Made by a program: the position numbers and the translations under genes. DNA of 64,000 nt from the NCBI GenBank assembly GCA_026545765.1, contig CM048841.1, positions 65,361,354-65,425,353 on the forward strand, in the 5' to 3' direction. Positions 10,056-21,536 of the stretch are shown piece after piece (position 1 is the first letter of the stretch; every line of letters starts with the position of its first letter). The stretch is from Plantago major (taxonomy: Eukaryota; Streptophyta; Magnoliopsida; Lamiales; Plantaginaceae). A model generated the notes under the pieces. It was not told the DNA's origin and did no database searches. It worked only from the letters and a program-made list of their open reading frames with translations.

Positions 10056-13010
10056 ATGTCCGAGAGTGATAGCCAAAATCGATCCGAGGCTGAGGGATAT
10101 GACTCCGAGGTGATATCCTTAAGCGATAGCTCCGAGGAGATTGAGATCATGGATGATGACGTACTGGAGGTGGAGCAAGCGCCCCATCCGAGTCGGGAAG
10201 AGCCCGAGGTAAGTTCCTTACTTCGGTTAGTTGTTCCAGATTCTGGTCCTCCGGCGTCCGGATTACTCGCGAGTGTCGCATGTGCGGGTTATTATGGCGG
10301 CTCAAGAGACAAGCTCGAGTTATAGGAACTCGTCGCCGGTCGAGTGGCAGAATCCGAACTTCCGGTAGAGATCCGTACTTTAATTCGCACCCTAGGTTAT
10401 AACTTTAGGAGTAATCCTAATCGAGTCCCGTTCGTTCCGGATCCGCAGGTGCCAACTATCGAGGAAGTGCATGATACTTCGGAAGCACCTCCCAATTTGA
10501 GCATCTTCGAAGAGGGTGAGGAGGATCGTGTGCAAGTTGCTGCGCCTATTAGGACTGTTGTAGAGTTAGCATCCTCATCCGAGGAAGATGAGGCAGAAGA
10601 AGGTGTCTTGGCGAGGATTACGGTTAGGAGGAAAAGGTGCGAGCCATCCGCTAATGTGCTCCGTGTGGAAACTTCGGGCAGGGCCGAGTCGGTGGTGAGG
10701 AAGAGCGTCCGAGGAAGGGTGAGGACGTTTTCCAAGTGAAGTTTCCTCGGTCTAGAGACCAGGTCACTCACCCCGATCCGGAGGGCGAGTTGAATGAAGA
10801 TGGTACTCTGCCTACTTGTGCCTCAACCATCCGAGCCGATGAAGTGGATGAGCTCCGGAGGAGATATGAGATCCCGGAGTGTGTGGAGATTCTTATCCCG
10901 GACGAATCTCATGCTTTCTATAATCCACCTCCGGGCTACATGTCTGTCTATGAGATAAGTCTCCATTGCGGATGGCGGCTACCGGTATCGTCCGAGTTTT
11001 TGGAGATTTTGAACAGCATGGGTTTGAGTCCGCACCAGGTCATCCCCAACTCCCTCGGAAATTTGATGTGCTTCGGAGTGTTATGTAAATATAAAGGCAT
11101 CCCGCTCACCTTCGACAATTTCCGTAAATTGTTTAACATTAGTGTAAGTAGTAGGAACACTTGGTTTTATACATTCGTATGTCGCCAGGCATACACATTT
11201 TTTGTTGATCCCTTGTCCTCATTGGGAATCCAATGGTTCAAGAGGTACATTTTTTTCCGTCCGGCGCTGAAGCCCGGGCAATCTGAAGCGGAGAGGCCCA
11301 AGTGGCATTTTGAGAAGAAGTTCTTCCGGGGCAATCTGCCAGATTGCAAGCCACCGGCACGGAACATCCCCTTGTGGATGCAAGCGTTCCACCAGAGTCA
11401 AGAGCCGGAGAAGTACTTTTTCCGTGGTCTGATATGTCAGCCTCTGCCTTTCTTGGCCGGCTTGTCCGAGCCAAGTTTTTGTGACAACATGGAGGATTTG
11501 AGTAAGTGGTTTCTCTCTGCCTCTGGTTGGTTGTCCGAGTCGGTTGTCTATTTGTCGACTATATGATTATCATTTGTAGATTCTTTTGTATCTTGCAACT
11601 TATTGTGATTCGGATGTGCAGCTTTCTGGTTCGAGTATACGATGTCGACCATGCGGGAGCTGAAGCGTCAACAGAACGCTGCGCAGTGGAAGGAGTTGGC
11701 AGAGGGTTCTCGGACCCAGATTATCAAGACCTCCACCGTTCTTCCGATGAATGAGCCCAGAAATGCTGCTGTGTTCCGAGTGGAGGAGTCTCGGAGAGCT
11801 GCTGTGGGCGAAGAGGCCCAAACCATCCCTACTCCAGACAAGGGTAAGGTGGTCGCAACTAAGGGCTCGAAGAAGCCTCCGAGATCCGTGTCGCGAGATC
11901 CTCCATAGCGGATCGAGCCTGCAGACTCGAAAGCGCTCCTCCGAAGGTCCGAATCCTCCCCCCAAGAAGGGCAAGGGAAAGGTGGGCGAGGCTCCGGAGC
12001 TAGAGTCGGATGCTGAAGTGGCTCGGTTGGCTGCTGCTTCGGAGCTAGAGCGGATTGCGGAGTTAACTGCCGCCCAGCGCAAAGTGAGTTTAAGCTTTCC
12101 GTTGGTTTTGCATCTTTCTGTGATTCGGAGGTATCTAATGCTTCCGATGTTCCGTTTTTGTTTTTAGCTTGCTACTGCTGTTGAAGCATGCTCCTTGGTG
12201 GCTGCTCGGAGGCTACCGAAGAAGATCTAGCCAATGAGGCTGCCAGGCGATCGAAGCGTCCGGTTGCCAAAGACTCGGGCGCTGAAGAAGGCTATTTGCT
12301 AAACAAGAGGCGGAGACGGCCAAGATGAAAAGTGCCATTCTGTCTTTGGAGGCTGATTTAAAAGTGCACCAAGATAGTTTGGACGATTTCGTGGCCGTCT
12401 CTCGGACTTTCAAGGATAAGATGCTGAAAGAGCTTCGGGGAGTCCGGACAAGGGCTGTCCAAGATTTTCTTGATTCGGACTCCTACAAGTTCTTGCTCGA
12501 GTCAAAGTATGATGAGGCCCGGCAAGATGGGTTTGATGCAGCTGTGGAGCAGTGCCGGAGGAAAGGTTGGGTACCGGACGATTGTAACTTGGAGGCTGAG
12601 GGGGTATCCGCCTTTAAAAATGGAGATGGCTCGGACTTCGCTCCGGAGGGTGTTTTGGACGAAGATTTGCTCAAATGTGAATTTGTGGAGTTTGGTTTTA
12701 GCAGTCGGAGGGCAAGAAGTACAATCACGCGGTCCGTATCTCCCATCCTTCGTCCCTCGGGTGCTCATGTCTAGTGTTTTCGTTCCTTTGGAGGACCATT
12801 TGGAGCACAACCGAGACTGGCTGACTTTGCCCGGGCCAAGGCTTTGATCGCGACCTCGACCTGATGGAGGAGTGTCCGGCCTTCCTGAAAGAGGTTGAGG
12901 CTCGGAGAGCACGGAGGATAGCCCAACAGCAAGGTCAAGTGCCTCCGGAGAAGGATACGGGCGGCCCCTCTCAGTCGCAACCTAGTTCGTCCGAGCGGCG
13001 AAGGCAGTGA
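10056..13010 (+). pseudogene. Antisense spliced gene of the Tat element (gypsy-type transposon protein, PF04195-like)
   Basis: The start MSESDSQNRSE is acidic and serine-rich. An intron at 10209-10325 (GAG|GTAAGT...ATAG|GAA) keeps frame into the next exon. After a frame change near 10739, the conserved block 10770-11501 resembles the putative gypsy-type transposon domain (CGWRLPVSSEFLEIL, LSPHQVIPNSLGNLMCFGVL). Introns 11502-11621 and 12084-12167 also have GT-AG ends; the first preserves frame (DLTFWFEYTMS). A coiled-coil C-terminal part at 12325-12774 follows, and the last frame (SSSERRRQ) ends at 13010. Frame changes near 10739, 11900 and 12240 make this copy unlikely to yield full-length protein. 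The function of such antisense ORFs is unknown. Confidence 0.75.
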
Positions 13011-15403
13011 AGACGGGGTATGCCCCGGATGTTTTGTAATAGGGTGCCTCCGGGCCAAAAAGAAATGTTTGTCGTTTTTGCCCATCATCTTTTGTTTGTA
13101 CAAACATACTTATCTTTGATGAATGGTATTGGTTCGGGTCCTTTGATGGCTCGGAACTATTTTTGTTGCTGATATACTATTGTTGCTGTTTCCATCCTTG
13201 CACGTTTAATTTCGTATTTTCTTAGTAACTCATCAACTCTCGTAGACTCGGATAGTGGGTTTGGACCTTTGAGATCCATACCGCCAGGACATTAGTTTGC
13301 CTGATTCAAATTTGCCTTTGCGGGTCTTGGGGGATGATCAATCGTTGTTCCCATCCGAATCGGAAGCTATAATAGAAATAAACTGGATCACGAACGGTCC
13401 GGAGCCACGTCTTAGAGTGGTCAGGCTTTCGAGAACAAGAACCTCCTTGTATCGTGACAAGTTAAGACGATTCGGACGTTGACTTGGTGTGTCTTTCCGA
13501 GTCATGCAGACTTGTGAGATAGTGAAAAGATAATCATCATCAAGTATCAAGTACAGGGTGTCTCTGTACGAATCACAGTTGCTTCGGATGTTGTTATGTT
13601 AGCCCCGAGCTTGGTACATCCGAGTGAGTAGCATAGTCGGTATGCTCAACCGTGTGGATGGATTGTTGGGTTGGGCCAATGGAAGCTGAAGAGCTAGGCC
13701 CATGTGCGGCCCAAGCCCATCTCCTGTGAATATGGGGCACGTGTCCGCTTCCAATTGGTCTTCTCTCTTTATATATACTCCTGCTTTGTACGGCTTTTGA
13801 TTAAGACATCGCGCCCTTTTATAGTAATCAAAGGTCCGGAGCTCGAGTTCGAGCGGCTGGTGAGCATGTTTATGCGATTACTCTCGCCCGTGATCTCGTC
13901 CCAAGGGTTTCTCCGATGCTTCGGAAGTCTACCCGGGCTGGTTCTTCGGTGAGAGTCGTGGAAATTAGTTTGCTCGGAAAGCCAGCTTCGGATCTTCGAG
14001 GATATGGTCCGTACCGAGTGAGGCCTAAAGTTTTTTTGCCAATCAATTCCTCTGATCGTCAGGCTAATCTTCTTTCTCCGGGGCTGTGGTCTATATTCGT
14101 GACTTTTAGCCCCGGAGAGGTAGATTAGCTGGATGGTTCGGGGATCTTCAAATGGTTTTGAATCTCAATGCGTCCGAGGCAATCCGCTCTGGTTATGCAC
14201 CCGGGGGGCGACATGTCGGCAGAATTGGTTTGATAGAATCCCTTCCAGTATTTTGTGGTTCGGTCGTAAGAAACCGCCCGAAATGTTGGAAGGCTTTCTA
14301 CCAATCCTGTTGTGTCTAGTTGCTCGTTTCTCGGATAGAGGGGGAAGTATCACCCTGAGTAAGTCTATTAGCTCGTTCTTGAGGATGTGTATCCGAGCGG
14401 TTTGGTTTTGTTGGTGACTGCATTTCCATGATTGAAGGCTCGAGGGAGCTATTTGCACTTTTGGAATGGGGTCCCCAACAATGCTGAGCTTGTTAGGAGT
14501 CGGATCATTGAGGACCTTCGGAAATAACCTTTTTGGTGACTCGTTTGTCTTGCACCTGAGGTCTTTCGTCCGAGCAGCTTGGTTTTGTCGGTGGCTTTGT
14601 TCCAGAATTGAAGGCTCGAGGGAGCGACTTACAATTCTGGAACGGAGTCCCTGACAATGCCGGTCTTGTTGGGACTCGGACCAACGGGAGCCTTCGGAGT
14701 GACTTGTGTTGAACCGACAATCCGGGCTAATCGCTCTCCAAATACGCTGAATCTGGGGTGTGTTCATAGTATTTGGTATGATGCGATCAGGATGGTCAGT
14801 GTGCTTCGGAGCTTTCTGTCATTCAGAAGTGATGAAGTATCCTTTCTGGAATCGATGAATGGCCTAGGTTACATAGTCCGGGTACTGTCAAACTTTGGAT
14901 AGTCCGAAGGGGCTTTGAAACCTCTGCCCGTACGCAATCAAAGTTCGGATGGTATAGTTCCTTCTTCCCTCGGCGCTATAGATTCAAATTTGAAAGTGTT
15001 CGGATGGGGTTTGGTTTGGTAGCTCAGGGTTAATTAAGAAGCTTCGTTGTAATAGTAGAAAAGAGATAGAGTAGGAGCTTGTTTTTGTAAGCTTGATTAG
15101 GGCTTCTTCGGACCCTGACCTTGTAAACCTGCACTATTTTAATAAAAGCGTATTTGCCTTTGTGAAGGTCGGACACTGCTTGATTGTGTCAGTCCGATCC
15201 GGATCAATATATGATCTAGATTCGGATCGAGTAGTTAAATATCTTCGAGGACATGATTATCAACAATGTTTATGAAATCGCAGTTGTATTGATTTGACAG
15301 AAATCGACTTACAACTTGATGGCGTCAAGGCCTTTTTTCAAAAAACAAACACAAAAAACAGGTCGACAAGATAGAGGAAGGTGACAGACGTTGCCATACT
15401 TCT
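13011..15403. other. Tat 3' untranslated region between the antisense gene and pol
   Basis: This region has no convincing protein. It is rich in CCGA/TCGG words like the rest of the 3' region. It includes the 177-bp direct duplication listed separately. The ORFs seen on either strand lack family features and look like chance frames. Confidence 0.6.
14393..14724. repeat. 177-bp tandem duplication in the Tat 3' region
   Basis: The segment starting CCGAGCGGTTTGGTTTTG at 14393 is repeated in diverged form from 14570 (CCGAGCAGCTTGGTTTTG), and both copies contain GAAGGCTCGAGGGAGC. Tandem repeats in the 3' region are known for Tat-lineage elements and have seeded satellites in legumes. Confidence 0.75.
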
Positions 15404-18400
15404 CTAAGTGTAAAACTTTTGGAGATTCTTGGCATTCCAAGTTCTCTTCAAGGCCTGCCCTTGTTCATCTTCTAGCTCAAAGCTTCCATTAACTCTTGCA
15501 CCAGTAACCTTGTACGGTCCTTCCCATTTGGGTTTCAGTTTCCCCACATGACTTAGTATATCAGCTCTTCTAAGAACTAGGTCTCCAACTTGTATGTCCT
15601 TGGGAAAGACACGTTTATTATAGGCTCGAGCAGTCATGGCTTGGTACCGAAGGATGTTGGCCAGTGCCTTATCGCGCTTGTCTTCGAGGAGCTCAAGGTC
15701 ATAGATCCTTACGAGCTCATTATCAGCTGGGTTGTATTGCTGGATTCTCTGGGTTGCCACCATTGTCTCCGAAGGGATGACCGCCTCGGATCCATAGACC
15801 AAGGAGAAAGGTGTTTCTTGTGTGGCAGTTCGGGCTGTCGTTCGATGCGCCCAAAGGGCCGCGTCAAGATCATCCATGTTGTCTTGGGAAGTTCTCAACC
15901 TCTTCTCGAATTTTGACTATGGTCTTGTTGGTGGCTTCCACGACCATTGGCTTGGGTGGCCAAGTAAAGCGTTGTTCTATTTTGAAGGACTGAAGCCACT
16001 CCTTCAGCCTTGAGCCAGAAAATTGTGCTCCATTGTCTGAAACTAACACTCGTGGGAGTCCAAACCGGCAGATGATGTTCTTCCAGATGAATGTCCGAAC
16101 TCTGCTTTCGGTGATGGTTGACACTGCTTCAGCTTCGACCCACTTAGGGATATAGCTCATTTGGTAGAGCTCCGCCCTTGCAATTGGGTCGTTGCGATTA
16201 CGGGACACAAATAGTTCATGGACGAAAATTGAGTTGTCCAAATTTAATGTTGGTTATTAGAACCATATAAACCGACACCAAGAACTCTACTGCCACTATC
16301 AAGAACTTCTTCTGATGTGTTCCTCGTGGAAAGGGACCAACGATGTCTATGCCCCATTGATCAAATGGGCAAGCTATGATTGACGGAATCATAGGGTTGG
16401 TCGGACGGTGTGGTATGTTGGCATAGTATTGGCAGTCTTCACAGGCGCGGGCGGTGTTGGCAGCATCCATGTCGATGGTTGGCCAATAGTATCCTTGCCT
16501 TATGATCTTTTGTGCCAAAGTCCTTCCTCCATAATGGCTTCCACAACTTCCGGCGTGGATCTCTTCCATCGCAGTTTTCGCCTCTTGAGGATCTAGGCAT
16601 CTCAAGTGAGTTCCGCTGTAGGATCTTTTGTAGAGATCTTCTCCCAAAATAAAGTATATGTTAGCTCGACATTGAATATTCCTGGCCTCTCTAGGATCCA
16701 CAAGTAAGGTACCATCCTTGAGGTAACGGAATATATCGGTCATCCAGTTTCTTTCCGTGCACACAAGGAACATCTTTCCGTTGGGGTTTGCCAGGGAGGA
16801 TTCTGCGCGGGTCATTAGGATGACACTTCTTGTGTCCAAAGCTCCTAAGGCTGAGGCGTACTTGGAGAGAGCGTCGGCTTTTTCATTCCACTCTCTGTGG
16901 AATTGGTCGAGAGTAAATTCTTCAAAGTGCTCAACCTCTTTTTTGAGGAGTTCCAAGTATTTGATCATGTTAGGTCCTTTGGTGGTAAAGGACCCGGAGA
17001 ACTGGGATTATGCAATTGCAGTGCATGTAGGCTTTGATTCTTTTCACCTGAAGGGTTTTCGCCATTCTTAGGCCTGTGATAAGTGCTTCATACTCGGCCT
17101 CATTGTTCGTCACCTTAAAGTTGAGGGTGATGGCGTACTCAAGCTTGGCTCCTTCAGGGCTTTCAAGGAAAATTCCTATTCCTCCCAACCGTCCGGTTGA
17201 TGATCCATCCACTTGTAATGTCCAACATTCTTTGTTTCCTTCCTTTCCTCCTAGAGTGGGAGTGAGTGCTTTCTCGCCTTACGCTTCTTGTCGGAAGATG
17301 CAGTCGTTGATATATTTAGTTCTTAGTCCAAAAGAAACATTTGCCTTACTCTCGGTGAATCATCCATAGGTTGGCGTCTGAGTCTTAAATTTGGATGCTA
17401 CCTCTTTGTGTTTCTTCAGTCTCTTTCTCTCCACTTGATTCCTTGATCTGGGCTATCACCACATGATTATCCTTTTCCTGGGAGTTTTCGTTCTCCTTTT
17501 CTGCTTTCTCTGGATAGTCTACCAGGAAGTCAGCCAGGACTTGTGCTTTCTTGGCAGATGGAGCTTGGTAGCCGCTATCATATTCACTTAGCTCAATAGC
17601 CCATTTGGATAGGCACCCTGACTGATCCGGTTTTTCCAAGACATGTTTGAGTGGCTCATTTGTAAGGACCACAATCCGATGCGACTTGAAGTAAAGCTTG
17701 ATCGCATGCGAAGTAAACCAACGCGAGCTTCTCAACCTTGACATATCTGGCTTCGGATCCTACAAGCGCTTTGCTCAAATAGTAAATTGGTAAATGCTCG
17801 TTGTCTTGTAACCGTACCAGTACAGAACTCATTGCTTCATCGGTGGTGGCCAAATAGAGATAAAGAGTTTCCTCCTCCATGGGTTTAGACAGAAGGGGCG
17901 GCGAGAGGAGCTACTTTTTCAAGTTTTCCAGGGCCTCTCCGCACTCCTTTGTCCATTCGAACTTGTTTCCTTTTCGTAAGGTTTTGAAGAAGGGAAGGTT
18001 CTTCTCGGCGGATCTGGATATAAAACGGCTCAACGCCATCACCTTTCCTAGAAGCTTCTGAACTTCATTGATGGTCTTGGGCTGTGGCAGATCTATGATT
18101 GCCTTTATCTTCTCTGGGTTAGCACTGATGCCTCTTTCTGTGACCATGTAGCCAAGGAATTTTCCTCCTTTTACCCCGAAAGTGCACTTTTCAGGGTTCA
18201 GCTTCATTCCATATTTCCGGAGAATAGAGAAGCAATTGTTGAGGTGTTCGATGTGTTCTTCTTCAGTCTTGCTTTTCACAAGCATGTCATCCACATAGAC
18301 TTCCATGGTCTTTCCCAATTCTTCCTTGAACATCTTATTTACCAGCCGTTGGTAAGTAGCTCCTGCATTCTTGAGGCCAAAGGGCATGACCTTGAAGCAA

Positions 18401-19542
18401 TAGACTCCTCCGGCCGCAAAGAATGTCGTTTTCTTGATGTCTTCTTGAGCCATCCTAATTTGGTAGAAGCCTTGGTATACATCCATGAAGCTTAGAAGTG
18501 CACATCCTGCAGTGGAATCTACCAGCTGGTCTATGCGTGGCAATGGATAGGGATCTTTTGGACAAAACTTGTTGAGTCTGGTGAAGTCATTACACATTCT
18601 CCACTTTCCTGGAGCTTTTTCAACGAGGACCACGTTGCAGACCCAATCAGAGTATCTGACTTCTTCGATATGACCTGCTTTCATCAACTTGTCAACCTCC
18701 CCTGCTATGATAGCATCCTCAACTGGTCCAAAGTCTTTCCTCTTTTGGCGGATGTGCTTGACCGTAGGATCCATGTTCAGACGGTGAACTGTGATCCTTG
18801 GGTCTATCCCCTTGAGATCATCTGTGCCCCAAGCAAAGATGTCGCGATTGTCCCGAAGGCAGGCGATGAGCTTCCGCTCTACTTCCGTACTTATCTCTGT
18901 TCCAATCCGAGTTGTTTTCTCCGGATTTCCTTCGACCAGTTGGACCTCTTTCAAGGCTTCGATACCGATCTCTTCCTTTGGTGGTGTTAGAGTAATGGGA
19001 GAATGGCTAAGAGGGCCCTTAGCGACCGAAAGGACAGGTTCTGTGGCTCCTCTGGTTGACATGATGTAGAATTCCCAGGCTTCTCTAATGTTGCCCATCT
19101 CTTCCCCTACGCCGTTCGGGGTTGGAAACTTCACCCTGTTGTGTAGGGGAGAAGCGATTGCTCTGAATTGGTTAAGTCCCGGGCGGCCCAAGATCGCGTT
19201 ATAGTCGAAGGTATTATCTACTACCACAAAGAGGATAGTCTGGGTCACTCTTGTCGGAAAAGTGCCCATGGAGACTTGCAGTGGTATACTTCCAATGGGA
19301 CGTACTACAGACCCTCCAAAACCTACTAATGAGGTGTATACTCGTCCATATTGTATTTGCCCCAGATGCATTTGCTCAACAGTCCTTTTGGATAGGACAT
19401 TGGAGGAGCTTCCTGTGTCGATTAGCACCTTGTTGACTTTGTAAGTGGCAATCACTAGAGAAACAACCAAAGGGACATCGGGGTCCTTGAGATCTCCTCC
19501 ATGACGTTGGTGGGGGATCGCTATCGTCAAAGGTGATTGCAT
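15404..19542 (-). pseudogene. pol: Tat pol: protease, reverse transcriptase, RNase H, second RNase H, integrase (interrupted)
   Basis: The 543-residue frame at 19542-17911 carries protease (LIDTGSSSNVL, D42-T-G) and reverse transcriptase (MPFGLKNAGATYQR and YVDD at 416-419). An in-frame TAG at about 17909 interrupts it, and the same frame resumes with RNase H (EEETLYLYLATTDEA). A frame change near 17700 leads to the RNase H C-terminal part. The block at 17212-16970 (MDGSSTGRLGGIGI, NNEAEYEALI) is a second, archaeal-type RNase H. Integrase follows at 16650-15404 with an HHCC zinc finger (CEDCQYY), core residues D (WGIDIVGPFP), D (SDNGAQFSG) and E (VVEATNK), and a GPYKV C-terminal motif. Frame changes at about 17700, 16970 and 16230-15880 indicate that it cannot act on its own. 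Confidence 0.9.
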
Positions 19543-19793
19543 TTGTGCCTTTCAAAGTGGTGGACCGTAAGCCTGTTGTTATTTCTTAAGTGTTGCGCGG
19601 TCCTTTCCTTGCATTCGCTATCTCCCCTGTTGGTCCTCCCTTGATGGCGTTGATAACTCCAATTGTAAGGGAGATTCTCCATTCTGTCTCTTGGTAACCT
19701 TGATATCTTTAGGCCGAGGTGGGATTTCGGCGGGAGGTGGTGGTAAAGATCTGTCGGAGGTTGAACTACGCCTCTCTTCTTTGCTCATTCCTT

Positions 19794-21488
19794 CTATGCT
19801 GGAGGGCTCATCTTCAATGGTGGTTCTTTCAACTTCCCACTTCTCACTAGCCTTTCAATTTCATCTTCAATGGATGCAATCCTCGGTTGGGTGACCTTCT
19901 GTTTGTGGAACCTACGGTAGTCTTTAGAGAATTTACTCTTCTTCTTTGCTCTTGTTGGTTTAGGCCATTGTATATCCAAGTCCTTCTCAACAATAGAAGC
20001 CAAGATGTCGGATCTTGGTCTGTTGAGGCGGGTATACTCGGCAAACCTCCTGGGTGGAGTTCTTTCTCTGTGAAGTTCTTTTCTGTCTCTGAGATCTCTT
20101 TTTTGCTCAAACTTCCCTTGACGAGGAGGAGTTCTGTCGTACTTGTTCTTTTCCTTCTTGATCCTGCTCTTATCGGTACATTTCTTGGTAATCTTCTCCA
20201 TACAAGACTCCTTCGCAGATTTCTTCCAGGTACTTTTCAGTGGTGATTTCTTCGTTAGAAAGCTTCCTTCTAAGCTCATCATTATAAGTGTTGGCATAGA
20301 GGTGTCGGACCCGCTCTTTGATGCTATGAGGTTCTACCTGTCGTACTTCAGTGTTGAAGCGATCAAGGAAGGTTCTTAGATCCTCATGCTCTCTCTGGAT
20401 TATGCCAGCCAGGTGCTCAACTGATCTCTTCCTTCTTTTCGCCTTCTCAAACCTTTTTAGGAAAAGGGCGGCGACGTCCGCATATGATTTGATGGAACCA
20501 TTGGGTAGTGAGGTCCACCAATCCATTGCTTCTCCAAAGAGTGTGGTGGAAAAGTTGAGAGCTTTCATGTTGTCGTTGAGTCCATTGCTTTCCATCTTAC
20601 TTTCATACCTAGTAAGATGCCCTACAGGGCAGGTATCTCCATAGTAATGCTCAAGGTTTGGGATAACACAGTCGGGGCGCTTTATTTCTTTTCTGATCTC
20701 ATCGCACAGAGGGTTGGGAGTTTTAACTACCACCTTCTCATGTGCTTTGACCATCCTGCTCAAGGTGGCAATTTTTGTTTCCAAGGCCTTCTGTTAGAGG
20801 TAGATCTGCTCACCGGTCTTTTCACCATCCCGGGTTGATGGCTACATCTGGAGGAGATCATTGATTAGAACAATCGGTGCTTTCGCCATTTGATCTCTAG
20901 GCACTTGTTGTTGAGCTCCTCGACCGGTTCCCACTTCGTCTACTCGCTGACTTGGACTTCTTCCTCGTTGTTCATGGAAGCGGCCTCCCTATTGAGAAGA
21001 TGTCTCGATCTTACGGTTGAGCTTTCCCCCACCTTTGTTGGATCGGACGGTGCTCATTTCTCGATCGACGGGTTCACTTTGCCTTGGGATTGGCGTGGCG
21101 GGTGGGTGAGGAGGCCGGAGGTTGTTTGATCCAAACACCCTTGAATAGTGGTGAGTAAGAGGCCAAACCGATTCTCATTCATTCCAAATTCACTAGGACG
21201 AATGATCATCCATTTGGGAGGGTAAAGTTTCTACCGGGAGGACCATGTGTTCTGACGGAGGAACTCGCCTTCATCCCCAAGTGTTTGAACCCTTGCTGGT
21301 GGATTAATGGCTCTCTCCTCGTCAGAAGAAAGACTAGCAGTATGGCCATCACTTGGATTGTTTACCACTTCTCTTGTCGAGACTCTTGTTACTCCTCCTC
21401 TTCTAGTGGGAGGTCTCCCCCTTTGTCTCGAAGCTGGCGTACCAATGGTAGTGGCGTTGGTTCTTGCGGACCTTCTTGTTCTTGCCAT
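19794..21488 (-). pseudogene. gag: Tat gag (capsid polyprotein), frameshifted
   Basis: The start at 21488 (MARTRRSARTNATT) follows the primer-binding site by about 30 bases. The N-terminal third is broken by small deletions relative to 7367-7948. The central gag domain at 20784-20170 is intact (FGEAMDWWTSLPNGSIKSY, FLKRFEKAKRRKRSVEHLAG). A stop after YGEDYQEMYR at 20170 is bypassed by an overlapping frame, 20297-19794, which continues with a basic, Arg/Lys-rich nucleocapsid-like region. Gag would form the retrotransposon particle in the cytoplasm. The domain assignment is secure; continuity is lost. Confidence 0.85.
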
Positions 21489-21518
21489 TACTGAAGAGAA
21501 CGGACTTTTGTAAAGATT

Positions 21519-21533
21519 CCACAGACGGCGCCA
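21519..21533 (-). other. Primer-binding site
   Basis: The minus-strand sequence TGGCGCCGTCTGTGG starts with TGG, complementary to a tRNA CCA end. It lies 3 bases inside the 5' LTR boundary at 21537. The same motif occurs beside the other LTR at 7982-7996. I do not assign the tRNA species. Confidence 0.75.
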
Positions 21534-21536
21534 AAA

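Noticed and set aside
11600..12082. Minus-strand 160-aa ORF
   Set aside because: It is the shadow of the plus-strand antisense gene exons; no family motif and no splice logic.
14165..14767. Minus-strand 200-aa ORF in the Tat 3' region
   Set aside because: It spans the 177-bp duplication, has no recognisable domain, and lies beyond the integrase stop; more likely a chance frame in repeat DNA.
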